DNA of 64,000 nt from Comamonas_C sp026954015 (GCA_035063785.1 JAPSFS010000012.1:22386-86385), one strand, 5' to 3'; numbered from the stretch's first letter, positions 1 to 9,102 are shown. Made by a program: numbers and translations. The notes: generated by a model not told the origin, from the letters alone.

Positions 1-961
1 CGTCCGGCATCACGGGCACGGACAGGCCGAGGTCGTTCAGCGCCGGGATGAAGTAGTCGCGCCGCGCCTTGAATTCGGCGCGGCGGCTTTCGTACGTGGC
101 GATGCTCTCGGGCTCGAAGCAGGCCAGTGCCGCGTGCTGTGCCACGGTGGATGCGCAGATGAAGAGGTTTTGCGCCAGGCGCTCGACCACGCTCACCATC
201 GCCTGCGGCACCACCATCCAGCCCAAACGCCAGCCCGTCATGTTGAAGTACTTGCTGAAGCTGTTGATGCTGATGACGTCGTCGCCCAGCGCGAGCGCGG
301 TATGACCGTAGGTGGCGTCGTAGGACAGGCCCAGGTAGATTTCATCGATCAGCGTGAGACCGCCGCGCTCGCGCACCACGTCGTGGATGGCGCGCAGCGC
401 CTCGGGCGCGATCGAGGTGCCCGTGGGGTTGGAGGGTGAGGCCAGCAGCACGCCGCGCGTTTTTTCGCCCCAGGCGGCCCGCACCTTCGCGCTGCTGAGC
501 TGGTAGCGTTCTTCGGCGTTGGTCGGGATCAGCACCGGCACGCCCTCGGCCGCGCTCACGAAGTGGCGGTTGCAGGGGTAGCCAGGGTCGGACATCAGGA
601 TTTCGTCGCCCGCGTTGATGAGCGCAAGGCACGCCAGGTGCAGCGCCGCCGAGGCGCCCGCGGTGATAACGATGCGGCTTGCGGGTACGTTGACCTGAAA
701 GCGCGTGCCGTACCAATGGCTGATCGCCTCACGCAGCGCTTCGAGCCCGAGCGCGTTCGTGTACTGCGTGCACCCGTCGCGGATCGCGCGTGCGGCGGCT
801 TCCTGCACCAGCGGCGGCGCGGTGAAATCCGGCTCGCCGACGTTCAGGAAGATCATCTGCTCTCGCGTGTGGGCCGCCTCGTGCGCCAGTGCCTGCGCGG
901 TCTTGGCCATTTCCATGACGTAGAACGGGTCGATCCGTTCGGTGCGGGTGGCAAATTGCAT
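1..961 (-). CDS. PLP-dependent class I/II aminotransferase (partial, cut by window edge)
   Basis: About 320 N-terminal codons of a fold-type I aminotransferase are present; the C-terminus lies beyond base 1. Visible family marks are a VGEPDF stretch near residue 41, the NPTG loop at 178-181, DEIY at 206-209 and SFSKYFNMTGWRLGW, in which Lys237 should form the Schiff base with PLP. The ATG at 959-961 directly precedes a typical N-terminal arm. The nusB stop lies only 5 bp upstream, so it is probably the distal gene of the riboflavin/nusB operon. The amino-acid substrate cannot be assigned from sequence alone. Confidence 0.88.
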   Translation of the reverse strand, partial: MQFATRTERIDPFYVMEMAKTAQALAHEAAHTREQMIFLNVGEPDFTAPPLVQEAAARAIRDGCTQYTNALGLEALREAISHWYGTRFQVNVPASRIVITAGASAALHLACLALINAGDEILMSDPGYPCNRHFVSAAEGVPVLIPTNAEERYQLSSAKVRAAWGEKTRGVLLASPSNPTGTSIAPEALRAIHDVVRERGGLTLIDEIYLGLSYDATYGHTALALGDDVISINSFSKYFNMTGWRLGWMVVPQAMVSVVERLAQNLFICASTVAQHAALACFEPESIATYESRRAEFKARRDYFIPALNDLGLSVPVMPD

Positions 962-966
962 GGCGG

Positions 967-1455
967 TCACGCGTGGTGTCTGTGGGCCTGGTCGGCGGCC
1001 ACCTCGGCGGGGCGCAGTTGCGGCGCAAGGTGGTTGAGCACGCCGTTCACGTATTTGTAGCCGTCGGTGCCGCCGAACGATTTGGATAGCTCAATGCACT
1101 CGTTGAGCACCACGCGCCACGGGACGTCGGGGCAGTGCAGGAACTCGTAGGTGCCCATCCACATCACCGCGTGCTCGATCGGCGAGATTTCGGCCCAGCG
1201 GCGATCCAGGTGCGGCTCGATGAGCGCATCGAGCTCGGTGGCCGTATCGATGCAGCCGTGCAGCAGCGCGGCGTAGTGCGCGGCGTCGGCCTTGTGAAAG
1301 CCCGAGAGGTCGCGCGTGAAGAGGTCGATGTCGGCGGCGGCATTGCCGCCCACGAGGTGCTGGTAGAGCGCCTGCAGCGCAAACTCGCGGGCGCGCGAGC
1401 GGCCCGAGAGCGCGCTGCTCTTGCGCGGCGTGGCGCGTGTCGTGGTGCCACTCAC
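967..1455 (-). CDS. nusB: Transcription antitermination factor NusB
   Basis: 162 aa, normal for NusB with a short basic, disordered N-terminus. The recognisable parts are the SRAREFALQALYQ helix near the start and the C-terminal VVLNECIELSKSFGG...YKYVNGVLNHLA block typical of the family. NusB pairs with ribosomal protein S10 (NusE), binds boxA RNA and prevents premature termination in rRNA operons. Its ATG overlaps the ribH stop by four bases (ATGA), indicating translational coupling. The ribH-nusB pairing is very common in proteobacteria. Confidence 0.96.
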   Translation of the reverse strand: MSGTTTRATPRKSSALSGRSRAREFALQALYQHLVGGNAAADIDLFTRDLSGFHKADAAHYAALLHGCIDTATELDALIEPHLDRRWAEISPIEHAVMWMGTYEFLHCPDVPWRVVLNECIELSKSFGGTDGYKYVNGVLNHLAPQLRPAEVAADQAHRHHA

Positions 1456-1916
1456 GAAAGCGCCCCCAGCAGGTTGGCCATTTCCACCGCCACCAGGGCC
1501 GCGTCGCGCCCCTTCTCGTTCTGGCGCGTGATTGCCTGGTCGAGGTCTTCGGTGGTGAGGATGGCGTTGGCGATCGGGATCCGGTGGTCGAGCGCGACGC
1601 GCGTCACGCCGCTGCTCGATTCGTTGGCCACGAGCTCGAAATGGTAGGTCTCGCCGCGGATCACGCAGCCGATCGCGATCAGCGCGTCGAACCGCTCTTG
1701 CGCGGCCAGGGCCTGCAGCGCCAGCGGGATTTCGAGCGCACCGGGCACGTGCACGTGCACGATGTGCTCCTGCTCAACGCCCAGTTCGAGCAGCGCCGCG
1801 GTGCAGGCGCTGGCGAGTGCATTGGTGATGCTGGCGTTGAAGCGTGCCTGCACGATGCCTATGCGTAGTGGCGCGCCGTTCTGGCGCTCGACCGTGCCCT
1901 TGTCTGCGTTCTGCAT
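1452..1916 (-). CDS. ribH: 6,7-dimethyl-8-ribityllumazine synthase
   Basis: 154 aa. It condenses 5-amino-6-ribitylamino-uracil with 3,4-dihydroxy-2-butanone 4-phosphate to the lumazine precursor of riboflavin. RIGIVQARFN, VPGALEIPLALQ and GCVIRGETYHFE are the standard substrate-binding segments, and the last contains the catalytic His. The frame stays open upstream, but the ATG at 1914-1916 gives the usual family length and sits just downstream of the ribB-type gene (4-bp gap). Its stop overlaps nusB, so ribB, ribH and nusB read as one operon. Confidence 0.96.
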   Translation of the reverse strand: MQNADKGTVERQNGAPLRIGIVQARFNASITNALASACTAALLELGVEQEHIVHVHVPGALEIPLALQALAAQERFDALIAIGCVIRGETYHFELVANESSSGVTRVALDHRIPIANAILTTEDLDQAITRQNEKGRDAALVAVEMANLLGALS

Positions 1917-1920
1917 CGTG

Positions 1921-3042
1921 TCATTCCTTGGGGATGTAGCCGGTGATCTCGAGCCCGTAGCCGACCATGCTGGGCAGGCGCCTGGGCTGGCCCATGAGCT
2001 GCATGCGCGTGACGCCCACTTCGCGCAGGATTTGCGCGCCGATGCCGTAGGTGCGCAGGTCCATGCGGCCGCGTTCGGGCGCATGGGTGGCGCGCGCGGT
2101 GCCGTCGAACTGTGCGAGCAGCTGCTGCGCGCTCTCGCCGCAATTGAGCAGCACGGCCACGCCGCGGCCCTGCGCTTCCAGGTAGCGCAGGCTCTCGCGC
2201 AGGCTCCAGGAATGCATGCTCGTGCTCACTTCGAGCAGGTCGAACGTCGAGAGCGGCTCGTGCACGCGCACGGCCACGCTCTCCTGAGCGGCCCACTGGC
2301 CCTTGACCAGCGCAAGGTGCACGTTCTGGCTCGGCGCGTCGCGAAACGCATGCGCGGTGAATTCACCCCACGGCGTGGAAATCGGCCTGCTGCCAACCTT
2401 GCTCACCAGCGATTCGGTGCGGCTGCGGTATTCGATGAGGTCGGCGATCGTGCCCACCTTCAGGCCATGCTCGGCGGCGAAGATCTGCAGATCGGGCAGG
2501 CGCGCCATCGTGCCGTCGTCCTTCATCACTTCGCAGATCACCGCGGCCGGGGTGCAGCCGGCGAGTGCTGCCAGGTCGCAGCCGGCCTCGGTGTGTCCGG
2601 CGCGCATCAGCACGCCGCCGTCGACCGCCTGCAGCGGAAAGACGTGGCCGGGCTGCACCAGGTCGCTCGGCTGGGCACCGCGCGCCACCGCGGTGGCAAT
2701 GGTGTGCGCGCGGTCGGCGGCGGAGATGCCCGTGGTGACGCCCTCGGCCGCCTCGATCGAGACGGTGAACGCGGTGCCGAGCTTGGCGCCGTTGTGCGCC
2801 GCCATCGGCGGCAGGTGCAGGCGCTCGCATGCCTCGCGCCGCAGCGTCAGGCAGATCAGGCCACGGGCGAAGCGCGCCATGAAGTTCACGGCGGCGGCCG
2901 TGACGTGGTCGGCCGCGAGGATGAGGTCACCTTCGTTTTCGCGGTCTTCCTCGTCCACGAGGATCACCATGCGGCCGGCGGCCAGCTCGGCCACGATGTC
3001 CTGCACGGGAGCGATCGGTACGGGAGACAAGGCGGTGTTCAT
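1921..3042 (-). CDS. ribB: 3,4-dihydroxy-2-butanone 4-phosphate synthase with degenerate GTP cyclohydrolase II-like domain (RibBX type)
   Basis: 373 aa. The N-terminal half is a complete DHBP synthase: the DEEDRENEGDLI acidic motif near residue 30 and GHTEAGCDLAAL near 160. It makes the four-carbon unit used by RibH. The C-terminal half aligns with GTP cyclohydrolase II (VHEPLSTFDLLE onward) but lacks the zinc cysteines (normally C-x(2)-G-x(6)-C-x-C) and the usual arginine/tyrosine catalytic stretch, so it should not open the GTP ring. This matches the hybrid RibBX architecture described in other proteobacteria; an active RibA must be encoded elsewhere. Start at 3042 gives the canonical N-terminus; an in-frame ATG at 3066 is possible. 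Confidence 0.92.
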   Translation of the reverse strand: MNTALSPVPIAPVQDIVAELAAGRMVILVDEEDRENEGDLILAADHVTAAAVNFMARFARGLICLTLRREACERLHLPPMAAHNGAKLGTAFTVSIEAAEGVTTGISAADRAHTIATAVARGAQPSDLVQPGHVFPLQAVDGGVLMRAGHTEAGCDLAALAGCTPAAVICEVMKDDGTMARLPDLQIFAAEHGLKVGTIADLIEYRSRTESLVSKVGSRPISTPWGEFTAHAFRDAPSQNVHLALVKGQWAAQESVAVRVHEPLSTFDLLEVSTSMHSWSLRESLRYLEAQGRGVAVLLNCGESAQQLLAQFDGTARATHAPERGRMDLRTYGIGAQILREVGVTRMQLMGQPRRLPSMVGYGLEITGYIPKE

Positions 3043-3171
3043 GCTAAGGGCTTTCGTGTTGGCCATGACCAGCGATGGCGGCGTTCCCGGCTGGACCAAA
3101 CCCTGAAGAACAGGCGCGACACCCCTGGGCAGGGCGGCTGGGAGCGGTATCGCTCCCCAAAGCATGCGATT

Positions 3172-3468
3172 TTAGAACGACGAGCCTTCCAGGGTCACGT
3201 CGCTTTCGGGAAAGGCGATGCACGGCAGGATGAACCCGTCTTCCACGTCCTGGTCGGAGAGCACGAACCATTGCATCTCGTAGCGCACCTTGCCGGCCTT
3301 GAGCCGCCCGATGCAGGTGCCGCAGGTGCCTTCGCGACATGATGAAGGCCAGGTGACGCCGCCAGATTCCAGCGAATCCAGCAGCGGCTGGTAGCCCGGC
3401 GCGTCCACCTGGAGGTCTTCGCCGTCGATGCGGGCGGTGAAATGCGTGGAAGTGCTGCGTCGATCCAT
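3172..3468 (-). CDS. [2Fe-2S] ferredoxin
   Basis: 98 aa plant-type ferredoxin. Four cysteines at 44, 49, 52 and 83 follow the C-x4-C-x2-C...C pattern in the SSCREGTCGTC loop and a later LPC. It is a small cytosolic one-electron carrier; the partner reductase or oxygenase is unknown. The ATG at 3466-3468 is chosen over an upstream TTG-initiated version because the shorter form starts just before the beta-grasp fold. A palindromic repeat element lies directly upstream at 3489-3549. Confidence 0.88.
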   Translation of the reverse strand: MDRRSTSTHFTARIDGEDLQVDAPGYQPLLDSLESGGVTWPSSCREGTCGTCIGRLKAGKVRYEMQWFVLSDQDVEDGFILPCIAFPESDVTLEGSSF

Positions 3469-3488
3469 GGTGCAGTCGGGTGCTGTTT

Positions 3489-3549
3489 TATATATCAAAT
3501 TGGGCCCTGGCGCTTGCCTGGCAAGCGCTGGCAGCTATTGCTGTGATAG
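3489..3549 (+). repeat. Dispersed palindromic repeat, copy 1 (intergenic)
   Basis: A roughly 60-bp element with the inner inverted repeat GGCGCTTGCC-tgg-CAAGCGCTGGC, preceded by TATATATCAAAT and followed by AGCTATTGCTGTGATAG. It is the best-preserved of ten related copies in this window and lies just upstream of the ferredoxin start. It could fold as a hairpin in RNA; no transposase is associated. Confidence 0.85.
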
Positions 3550-3641
3550 TACGGTGCCGCACCGCCCTGGTCGCGGCGCTGGTGGGCGCCGATTATGTTG
3601 CAGCGTGCGGCGCGTCCGTGTGCTTGCACCACCGCGCCTTT

Positions 3642-4526
3642 TCATGCGAACAACGCCTCGAACCCGTCCGCAGGCAGGAAGTGCCGCTCGCGCCGACACA
3701 GCCGCGTCGGGCCGGGCAGGGCACGCTCGTGCACCGGGTGCTGCGGATCGCCCGGGTAGCAGTGGACGAGCACACCGCCTTCATCAAAAGGCTCGGGCTG
3801 GATCGTCGGCGGGTGGCGCTGGCGCGCGGCGGCGAGCGCGGCGGCCACGCTGGCGTAGCGGCTCAGGTGCGCCAGGCTCATGATCTGCGGCGGCGCGAGT
3901 TCGATCGCATCGTCGCGGTAGCGCTCCAGAGCCGCGCGCGGCGTCACCCACAGGCTGGCGGTGGTCTCCTCGTTGTCGTGCATGGCGTGCTGGTGCGCGG
4001 GTGCCTCGGCGATGAAGAAGCGCGCATCGAAACGGCGCGTGGCGATGGCCGGGGCCTCGGGCGTGATCCAGCGCGACCACGGCACCAGCGCGCGTGTGGC
4101 CATGCGCAGCCCGAGCGCGCCCAGCACGTCGGCGAACGCCATGCCGTCGTGCAACAGATGGCGCGCGCGCGGCGCATCGAGCTGCGCGCCCGCGCGCGCC
4201 GGCTCGGCCAGCAGCATGCCGCACTCTTCGAGCGCTTCGCGCAGCGCCGCCACATGCAGCCCGGCGGCGGTGGCGGCATCGGTGCCGGGTTCGGCCAGGC
4301 TGGCCTGCAGTGCCTGCGGCGGCTGGTCGAGCAGCGCGGCGCTTGAGGCCGACCGGTCGGCGGCGTCGAGCTTGCCGCCCGGAAACACATACATCCCGGC
4401 CATGTTGGCAAGCCGCGTGTCGCGGCGCAGCAGCAGCGTCTGCAGACCGCGGGGGCTGTCGCGCAGCAGCACCACGGTGGCGGCGTCGCGCGGGCGCTGG
4501 CCGGTCAGGATCGGGGAATTGGACAT
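3642..4526 (-). CDS. Nudix hydrolase, large CoA/acyl-CoA-type
   Basis: 294 aa. The Nudix box is split. MYVFPGGKLDAAD supplies the glycine portion near residue 50, and the catalytic LREALEECGMLL helix follows about 45 residues later, after an Ala-rich insert. Such a long insert is typical of the larger NUDT7/NUDT19-like Nudix proteins that act on CoA derivatives, so that is the likely substrate class (inference). The ATG at 4524-4526 is preferred over an upstream candidate at 4568, which would intrude on the divergent SDR promoter. The gene is divergent from the dehydrogenase at 4614. Confidence 0.8.
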   Translation of the reverse strand: MSNSPILTGQRPRDAATVVLLRDSPRGLQTLLLRRDTRLANMAGMYVFPGGKLDAADRSASSAALLDQPPQALQASLAEPGTDAATAAGLHVAALREALEECGMLLAEPARAGAQLDAPRARHLLHDGMAFADVLGALGLRMATRALVPWSRWITPEAPAIATRRFDARFFIAEAPAHQHAMHDNEETTASLWVTPRAALERYRDDAIELAPPQIMSLAHLSRYASVAAALAAARQRHPPTIQPEPFDEGGVLVHCYPGDPQHPVHERALPGPTRLCRRERHFLPADGFEALFA

Positions 4527-4613
4527 GGGGGACGGCTGGTGTTCGATGGCGGCGATCCGCCGCGTCACTTACAGTGCGCGCTTTTGGCAATTGAGCACAC
4601 GGGAGGTTGCGCC

Positions 4614-5522
4614 ATGGTCTTGGATTTCACGAATCGGGTGGCTATCGTAACGGGCGCGGGGGGCGGCCTGGGGCGCCAGCATGCGCTCGCGCTCGCGCGG
4701 CGCGGGGCGAAGGTCATCGTCAACGACCTTGGGGGCGCGGTCGATGGCAGCGGCGGTTCGGTGTCCGCGGCGCAGGCGGTGGTGCACGAGATTGTTGAGG
4801 CCGGGGGCGAGGCGCTGGCCAATGGTGCTTCGGTGACGGATTTCGCCGCGGTGCAGGCCATGGTGCAGCAGGGGATCGATGCCTGGGGCCGCGTGGACAT
4901 TCTGGTGAACAACGCCGGCATCCTGCGCGACAAATCGTTTGCCAAGATGGAAATGGACGATTTCCGCCGCGTCGTCGAGGTGCACCTCATGGGCGCGGCG
5001 CATTGCTGCAAGGCGGTATGGCCGCACATGCAGGCGCAGAAGTACGGCCGCATCCTGATGACCACCTCGTCCACCGGGCTCTACGGCAATTTTGGCCAGA
5101 CCAACTACGGTGCGGCCAAGCTCGCCCAGGTGGGGATGATGCAGACGCTGGCGATCGAGGGCGCGAAATACGGCATCCACGTGAACGCGCTCGCACCGAC
5201 CGCCGCCACGCGCATGACGGAAGACCTGTTGCCCGCCGAGGTGCTCGCGCAGCTGCAGCCCGCATCGGTGGTGCCGGCCATGCTGGTGCTCACACACGAA
5301 AGCGCGCCCACGCGCACCATCCTGTGCGCGGGCGCTGGCAGCTTCGAGGCCGCCAACATCACGCTCACGCAGGGGATCTACCTCGGTACCGGCCCGGAAG
5401 TGCCCGAAGAGCTGGCGGACCGCCTCGCGCAGGTGTGCGAGCGCGACGGCGAGCAGGTGCCGCAAAGCGGCTCGACGCAGGGCCAACTCGAGGTCGGCAA
5501 GGCCATGGCGGCGCATCGCTGA
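4614..5522 (+). CDS. Short-chain dehydrogenase, (3R)-hydroxyacyl-CoA dehydrogenase-like
   Basis: 302 aa classical SDR. TGAGGGLG at 13-20 binds NAD(P), NNAG is at 99-102, and the catalytic Ser (152/153), Tyr165 and Lys169 are present (TSS...YGAAK). The N-terminus and the VNDLGGAVDGSG stretch resemble the dehydrogenase unit of peroxisomal multifunctional enzyme type 2, suggesting a role on beta-hydroxyacyl-CoA in fatty-acid metabolism. A clear GGGAGG ribosome site precedes the ATG at 4614. It stands alone, divergent from the Nudix gene; the adjacent acyl-CoA-type Nudix is consistent with a lipid role. Confidence 0.87.
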   Translation: MVLDFTNRVAIVTGAGGGLGRQHALALARRGAKVIVNDLGGAVDGSGGSVSAAQAVVHEIVEAGGEALANGASVTDFAAVQAMVQQGIDAWGRVDILVNNAGILRDKSFAKMEMDDFRRVVEVHLMGAAHCCKAVWPHMQAQKYGRILMTTSSTGLYGNFGQTNYGAAKLAQVGMMQTLAIEGAKYGIHVNALAPTAATRMTEDLLPAEVLAQLQPASVVPAMLVLTHESAPTRTILCAGAGSFEAANITLTQGIYLGTGPEVPEELADRLAQVCERDGEQVPQSGSTQGQLEVGKAMAAHR

Positions 5523-5639
5523 GCGCCCGCGCCCGCTGCCAAAACCCCGGATACGTGCGCAGGTGCTGGCTGCGCGCACGCACGCGGTGCGCCGCAGCGT
5601 GCTAAGTTCCGCGCAACTCGAAGAAAAGTCTGCACCATC

Positions 5640-7175
5640 ATGAGCACACTGTCCGCGCGCGTGGCCGCGCTTACCGCCGATAGGCTGGCGGGGATGCGCC
5701 GCGGTATCGAGAAGGAGGGCCTGCGCGTGCTCCCGGCAGGCGAACTGGCACTCACGCCGCACCCGCGCGCGCTCGGGTCGGCGCTTACGCACTCGAGCAT
5801 CACCACCGACTACAGCGAGTCGCTGCTGGAGCTCATCACGCACCCGCAGACCAGCGTGCAGGCCTGTCTGGACGAACTCACCGAGCTGCACCAGGTGGCG
5901 CTGCAGGTGCTCTCGCGCCAGGGCGAGCCCGAGATGCTCTGGAATGCGAGCATGCCCAGCCTGCTGCCACCCGACGAGACGATACCGCTGGGTCGCTACG
6001 GCTCGTCCAACATCGGCCGCGCCAAGAGCGTCTACCGCATGGGCCTGGGGCACCGCTACGGCCGACGCATGCAGACGATCGCGGGCCTGCACTACAACTG
6101 GTCGTTGCCGCAGATCGACACCGACCAGTATTTCGGGCTGATCCGCAATTTCCGGCGCCACTCCTTTGTGCTGCTGTACTTGTACGGCGCCAGCCCGGTG
6201 CTCGGACCGAGCTTCGTCGAGGGGCGCGACCACGCGCTGCAGCCGCTGGGTGACGGCAAGGGTGCGCTCGGGCTGCCGCATGCCACCTCGCTGCGCATGG
6301 GCCGGCTGGGCTACCAGAGCGATGCGCAGGCGAGTCTGGCGGTGAGCTACAACGGACTGCAGGGTTTCGCCGCGTCGCTGCACGAAGCGCTCACGCGCCC
6401 GTACCCCGCCTACGAAGCCATGGGCGTGCGCAGCCTGGGCGGCGACTACAACCAGCTCGGCACCAGTCTGCTGCAGATCGAAAACGAGTTTTACGGCACG
6501 ATACGGGCCAAGCGCGTCGTGCGCAGCGGCGAGCGCCCGCTGCACGCGCTGCGCGAGCGCGGCGTCGAGTACATCGAGGTGCGGCTGATGGACATCAACC
6601 CGCTGGCGCCCGTGGGCATCACCGCGCAGGCGATGCGCATGATCGATATCTTTCTGCTGCATTGCCTGCTCTCGGAAAGCCCGCCCGACACCCCCGAGGA
6701 AATCGCGGACCTCAAGCGCAACCAGCATCTTGCGGCCGAGCGTGGCCGCGAGCCAGGGCTGAGGCTGGCGCGCGGGCACGGTGACGTGCTGCTGACCGAC
6801 TGGGCGGCCGAGATTCTGGATGCCTGCGCGCCGATCGCGGAGCGTCTGGACGCGGCCTACGGCGGCAGCGCCTACGCCGAGGCGCTGGCCGAGGCACGCG
6901 CGGCCGTACGCGAGCCGCGCCACACGCTCTCGGCACAGGTGCTCGAACAGGTGACGCGGCTGCACGGCAACGACTACATCGCTTTCGCCGCCGCGCGCTC
7001 CGACGTGGCGCGCCAGATGGTGCTCGCCCGCCCCTGGTCGTCCGAGCAGGAGGAGCGCTATTGCACGCTGGCGCGTCAATCGCACGAACGCCAGCGCGCG
7101 ATCGAGGCCGCAGACACCTTGACCTTCGAGGCGTGGCGCCTGCGCTATATGGCGCAGGAGCAGTTTGCCGTGTGA
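5640..7175 (+). CDS. gshA: Glutamate-cysteine ligase
   Basis: 511 aa, the size of the proteobacterial GshA family. It performs the first, ATP-dependent step of glutathione synthesis, joining L-glutamate to L-cysteine. Recognisable blocks are the GIEKEGLRV start, TDYSESLLELITHP near residue 60, and the RYGRRMQTIAGLHYNWSLP segment. Its TGA abuts the nth stop on the other strand with no spacer. There is a 117-bp upstream gap with no clear promoter, so monocistronic expression is assumed. Confidence 0.96.
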   Translation: MSTLSARVAALTADRLAGMRRGIEKEGLRVLPAGELALTPHPRALGSALTHSSITTDYSESLLELITHPQTSVQACLDELTELHQVALQVLSRQGEPEMLWNASMPSLLPPDETIPLGRYGSSNIGRAKSVYRMGLGHRYGRRMQTIAGLHYNWSLPQIDTDQYFGLIRNFRRHSFVLLYLYGASPVLGPSFVEGRDHALQPLGDGKGALGLPHATSLRMGRLGYQSDAQASLAVSYNGLQGFAASLHEALTRPYPAYEAMGVRSLGGDYNQLGTSLLQIENEFYGTIRAKRVVRSGERPLHALRERGVEYIEVRLMDINPLAPVGITAQAMRMIDIFLLHCLLSESPPDTPEEIADLKRNQHLAAERGREPGLRLARGHGDVLLTDWAAEILDACAPIAERLDAAYGGSAYAEALAEARAAVREPRHTLSAQVLEQVTRLHGNDYIAFAAARSDVARQMVLARPWSSEQEERYCTLARQSHERQRAIEAADTLTFEAWRLRYMAQEQFAV

Positions 7176-7820
7176 TCAGCTCTTGGGCGCCGGCGTCTTG
7201 GGCTGGTAATCACAGTACGCGGCCACGCTGCATTCCCAGCAGCGCGGCATGCGCGCCTGGCAGACGTAGCGGCCCAGCAGGATCAGCCAGTGGTGCGCGT
7301 CAGGCAGATAGGCTGGCGGCACGCGCGCGAGCAGCTTGCGCTCCACCTCCAGCGGGGTCTTGCCCGGCGCGAGCCCGGTGCGGTTGCCCACGCGCAGGAT
7401 GTGCGTGTCCACGGCCATCGTCGGCTCGCCGAACGCCACGTTCAGCACCACGTTGGCCGTCTTGCGGCCTACGCCCGGCAGCGCTTGCAGTGCCTCGCGC
7501 GTGCGCGGCACCTCGCCGCCGTGCTGTGCGATCAGAATCGTGCAGGTGCGCAGCAGGTTGCGGGCCTTGGTGTGGTACAGGCCGATGGTTCTGATCTCTG
7601 CTTCCAGACCGTCGAGGCCCAGCTCCAGCATCGCCTGTGGCGTGCTGGCCCGCGGGAACAGCCGCCGCGTCGCCTTGTTCACGCCCGCATCGGTCGATTG
7701 CGCGGACAGCATCACGGCCGTGAGCAGCTCGAAAACGCTGGTGTATTCGAGCTCGGTCGTCGGGTGGGGGTTGGCGGCCTTGAGCGTCGCGAAGAAGGCC
7801 TCTGTCGATGCGCGATCCAT
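7176..7820 (-). CDS. nth: Endonuclease III
   Basis: 214 aa DNA glycosylase/AP lyase that removes oxidised pyrimidines in base-excision repair. LPGVGRKTANVV is the helix-hairpin-helix containing the catalytic Lys, and VDTHILRV supplies the catalytic Asp. The C-terminal C-x6-C-x2-C-x5-C set binds the [4Fe-4S] cluster. The ATG at 7818-7820 matches the family N-terminus; a longer open frame to 7988 would overlap the divergent aminotransferase start. Convergent with gshA. Confidence 0.95.
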   Translation of the reverse strand: MDRASTEAFFATLKAANPHPTTELEYTSVFELLTAVMLSAQSTDAGVNKATRRLFPRASTPQAMLELGLDGLEAEIRTIGLYHTKARNLLRTCTILIAQHGGEVPRTREALQALPGVGRKTANVVLNVAFGEPTMAVDTHILRVGNRTGLAPGKTPLEVERKLLARVPPAYLPDAHHWLILLGRYVCQARMPRCWECSVAAYCDYQPKTPAPKS

Positions 7821-7899
7821 CACCGCATTGTCGCCGCGCGCGCCGCCCCGCGATTGGCGACAATCACCCACCTGACCGCTGACGACTGAAAGACGCCCC

Positions 7900-9102
7900 A
7901 TGCCCATTTCCTTTGCCTCCCGCCTGGACCAGGTGGAAACCTCCGCGATCCGCGAACTCTTCAAACTGCTGGGCAAGCCCGGCATCATCAGCTTCGCCGG
8001 AGGCTTTCCCGACAGCGCGATGTTCGACGTGCAGGGTATCCGCGAAGCGTCGGAGCAGGCCCTGCGGCAGGAGCCCGGCGCCGCGCTGCAGTACGGCGCG
8101 ACCGAGGGCTACCAGCCGCTGCGCGAGCAGCTCGCGCAATTCATGGCGCAAAAGGGCGCCCCGGGCGTAGCGCCGGAGCAGCTCATCGTCACCACGGGCA
8201 GCCAGCAGGCGCTCGACCTCGTGGGCAAGACGCTCATCGGCCAGGGTGACAAGGTGATCGTCGAGGGCCCGACCTTCCTTGCCACGATCCAGTGCTTTCG
8301 GCTGTATGGCGCCGACCTCGTGAGCGCGCCCATCGACGGCGAGGGCGTGCAGACCGACCGGCTGGAGCAGCTCATCGCCGAGCACCGGCCCAGGCTCGTG
8401 TACCTGATCCCGACCTTCGGCAACCCGAGCGGCGCGACGCTCAGCCTTGAGCGGCGCAAGCGCGTGCTCGAACTGGCGGTTCGCTACCAGACCGTGATCG
8501 TCGAGGACGATCCCTACGGCGAGCTGTACTTCGGCGACGCGCCCCCACCCAGCCTGCTCGCGCTCTCCGCGCAGGTGCCCGGCAGCCGCGAACTGCTGGT
8601 GCATTGCGGCAGCCTGAGCAAGGTGCTCTCGCCGGGCCTGCGCGTGGGCTGGATGATCGCCCCGCCCGAACTGCTCGCCAAGGCCACGATGTGCAAGCAG
8701 TTCAGCGATGCGCACACCAGCACCTTTGCGCAGGCCACCGCGGCGCACTACCTCAAGGCGGGGCGCATGCCGGCCACGCTTGCGCACGTGCGCGGGGTGT
8801 ACGCCAAACGCGCGCAGGCGATGGGCGATGCGCTGCGCGAGCGCTTGGGCGAGGCGATCGCGTTCGTGCAGCCGCGCGGCGGTCTGTTCATCTGGGCGCA
8901 CCTGACGGGCGCGGGCGGGAAAATCGCAGACGGCAATGCGTTTGCCCAGCGGGCCATCCAGCACGGCGTGGCGTTCGTGCCCGGGGCGCCGTTCTTTTGC
9001 GCCGAGCCGGATCGCACGACGCTGCGCCTGTCGTTTGCGACGGTGGACGAGCACAAGATCCGCGAGGGTGTGGCGCGCCTGGCGCTGGCGCTCGCCGAGT
9101 GA
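7900..9102 (+). CDS. PLP-dependent aminotransferase, 2-aminoadipate/LysN-like
   Basis: 400 aa class I aminotransferase of the MocR-tail/2-aminoadipate group. GGFPDSAMF near residue 35, YGATEGYQPLR, VEDDPYGELYF and CGSLSKVLSPGLRVGW (PLP lysine at 241) are characteristic. It likely transaminates a branched, aromatic or aminoadipate-type substrate; the exact one is not readable from sequence. Its TGA overlaps the ATG of slyX by one base (TGATG), so the two are translationally coupled. Confidence 0.87.
   Translation: MPISFASRLDQVETSAIRELFKLLGKPGIISFAGGFPDSAMFDVQGIREASEQALRQEPGAALQYGATEGYQPLREQLAQFMAQKGAPGVAPEQLIVTTGSQQALDLVGKTLIGQGDKVIVEGPTFLATIQCFRLYGADLVSAPIDGEGVQTDRLEQLIAEHRPRLVYLIPTFGNPSGATLSLERRKRVLELAVRYQTVIVEDDPYGELYFGDAPPPSLLALSAQVPGSRELLVHCGSLSKVLSPGLRVGWMIAPPELLAKATMCKQFSDAHTSTFAQATAAHYLKAGRMPATLAHVRGVYAKRAQAMGDALRERLGEAIAFVQPRGGLFIWAHLTGAGGKIADGNAFAQRAIQHGVAFVPGAPFFCAEPDRTTLRLSFATVDEHKIREGVARLALALAE

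Noticed and set aside
3043..3171. Possible FMN riboswitch upstream of the ribB-type gene
   Set aside because: The conserved RFN core segments could not be located in the 129-bp leader, so there is no support.
4569..7085. 838-codon minus-strand open frame opposite gshA and the SDR gene
   Set aside because: Antisense shadow of two well-supported genes; composition is low-information Arg/Ala/His and no domain is recognisable.
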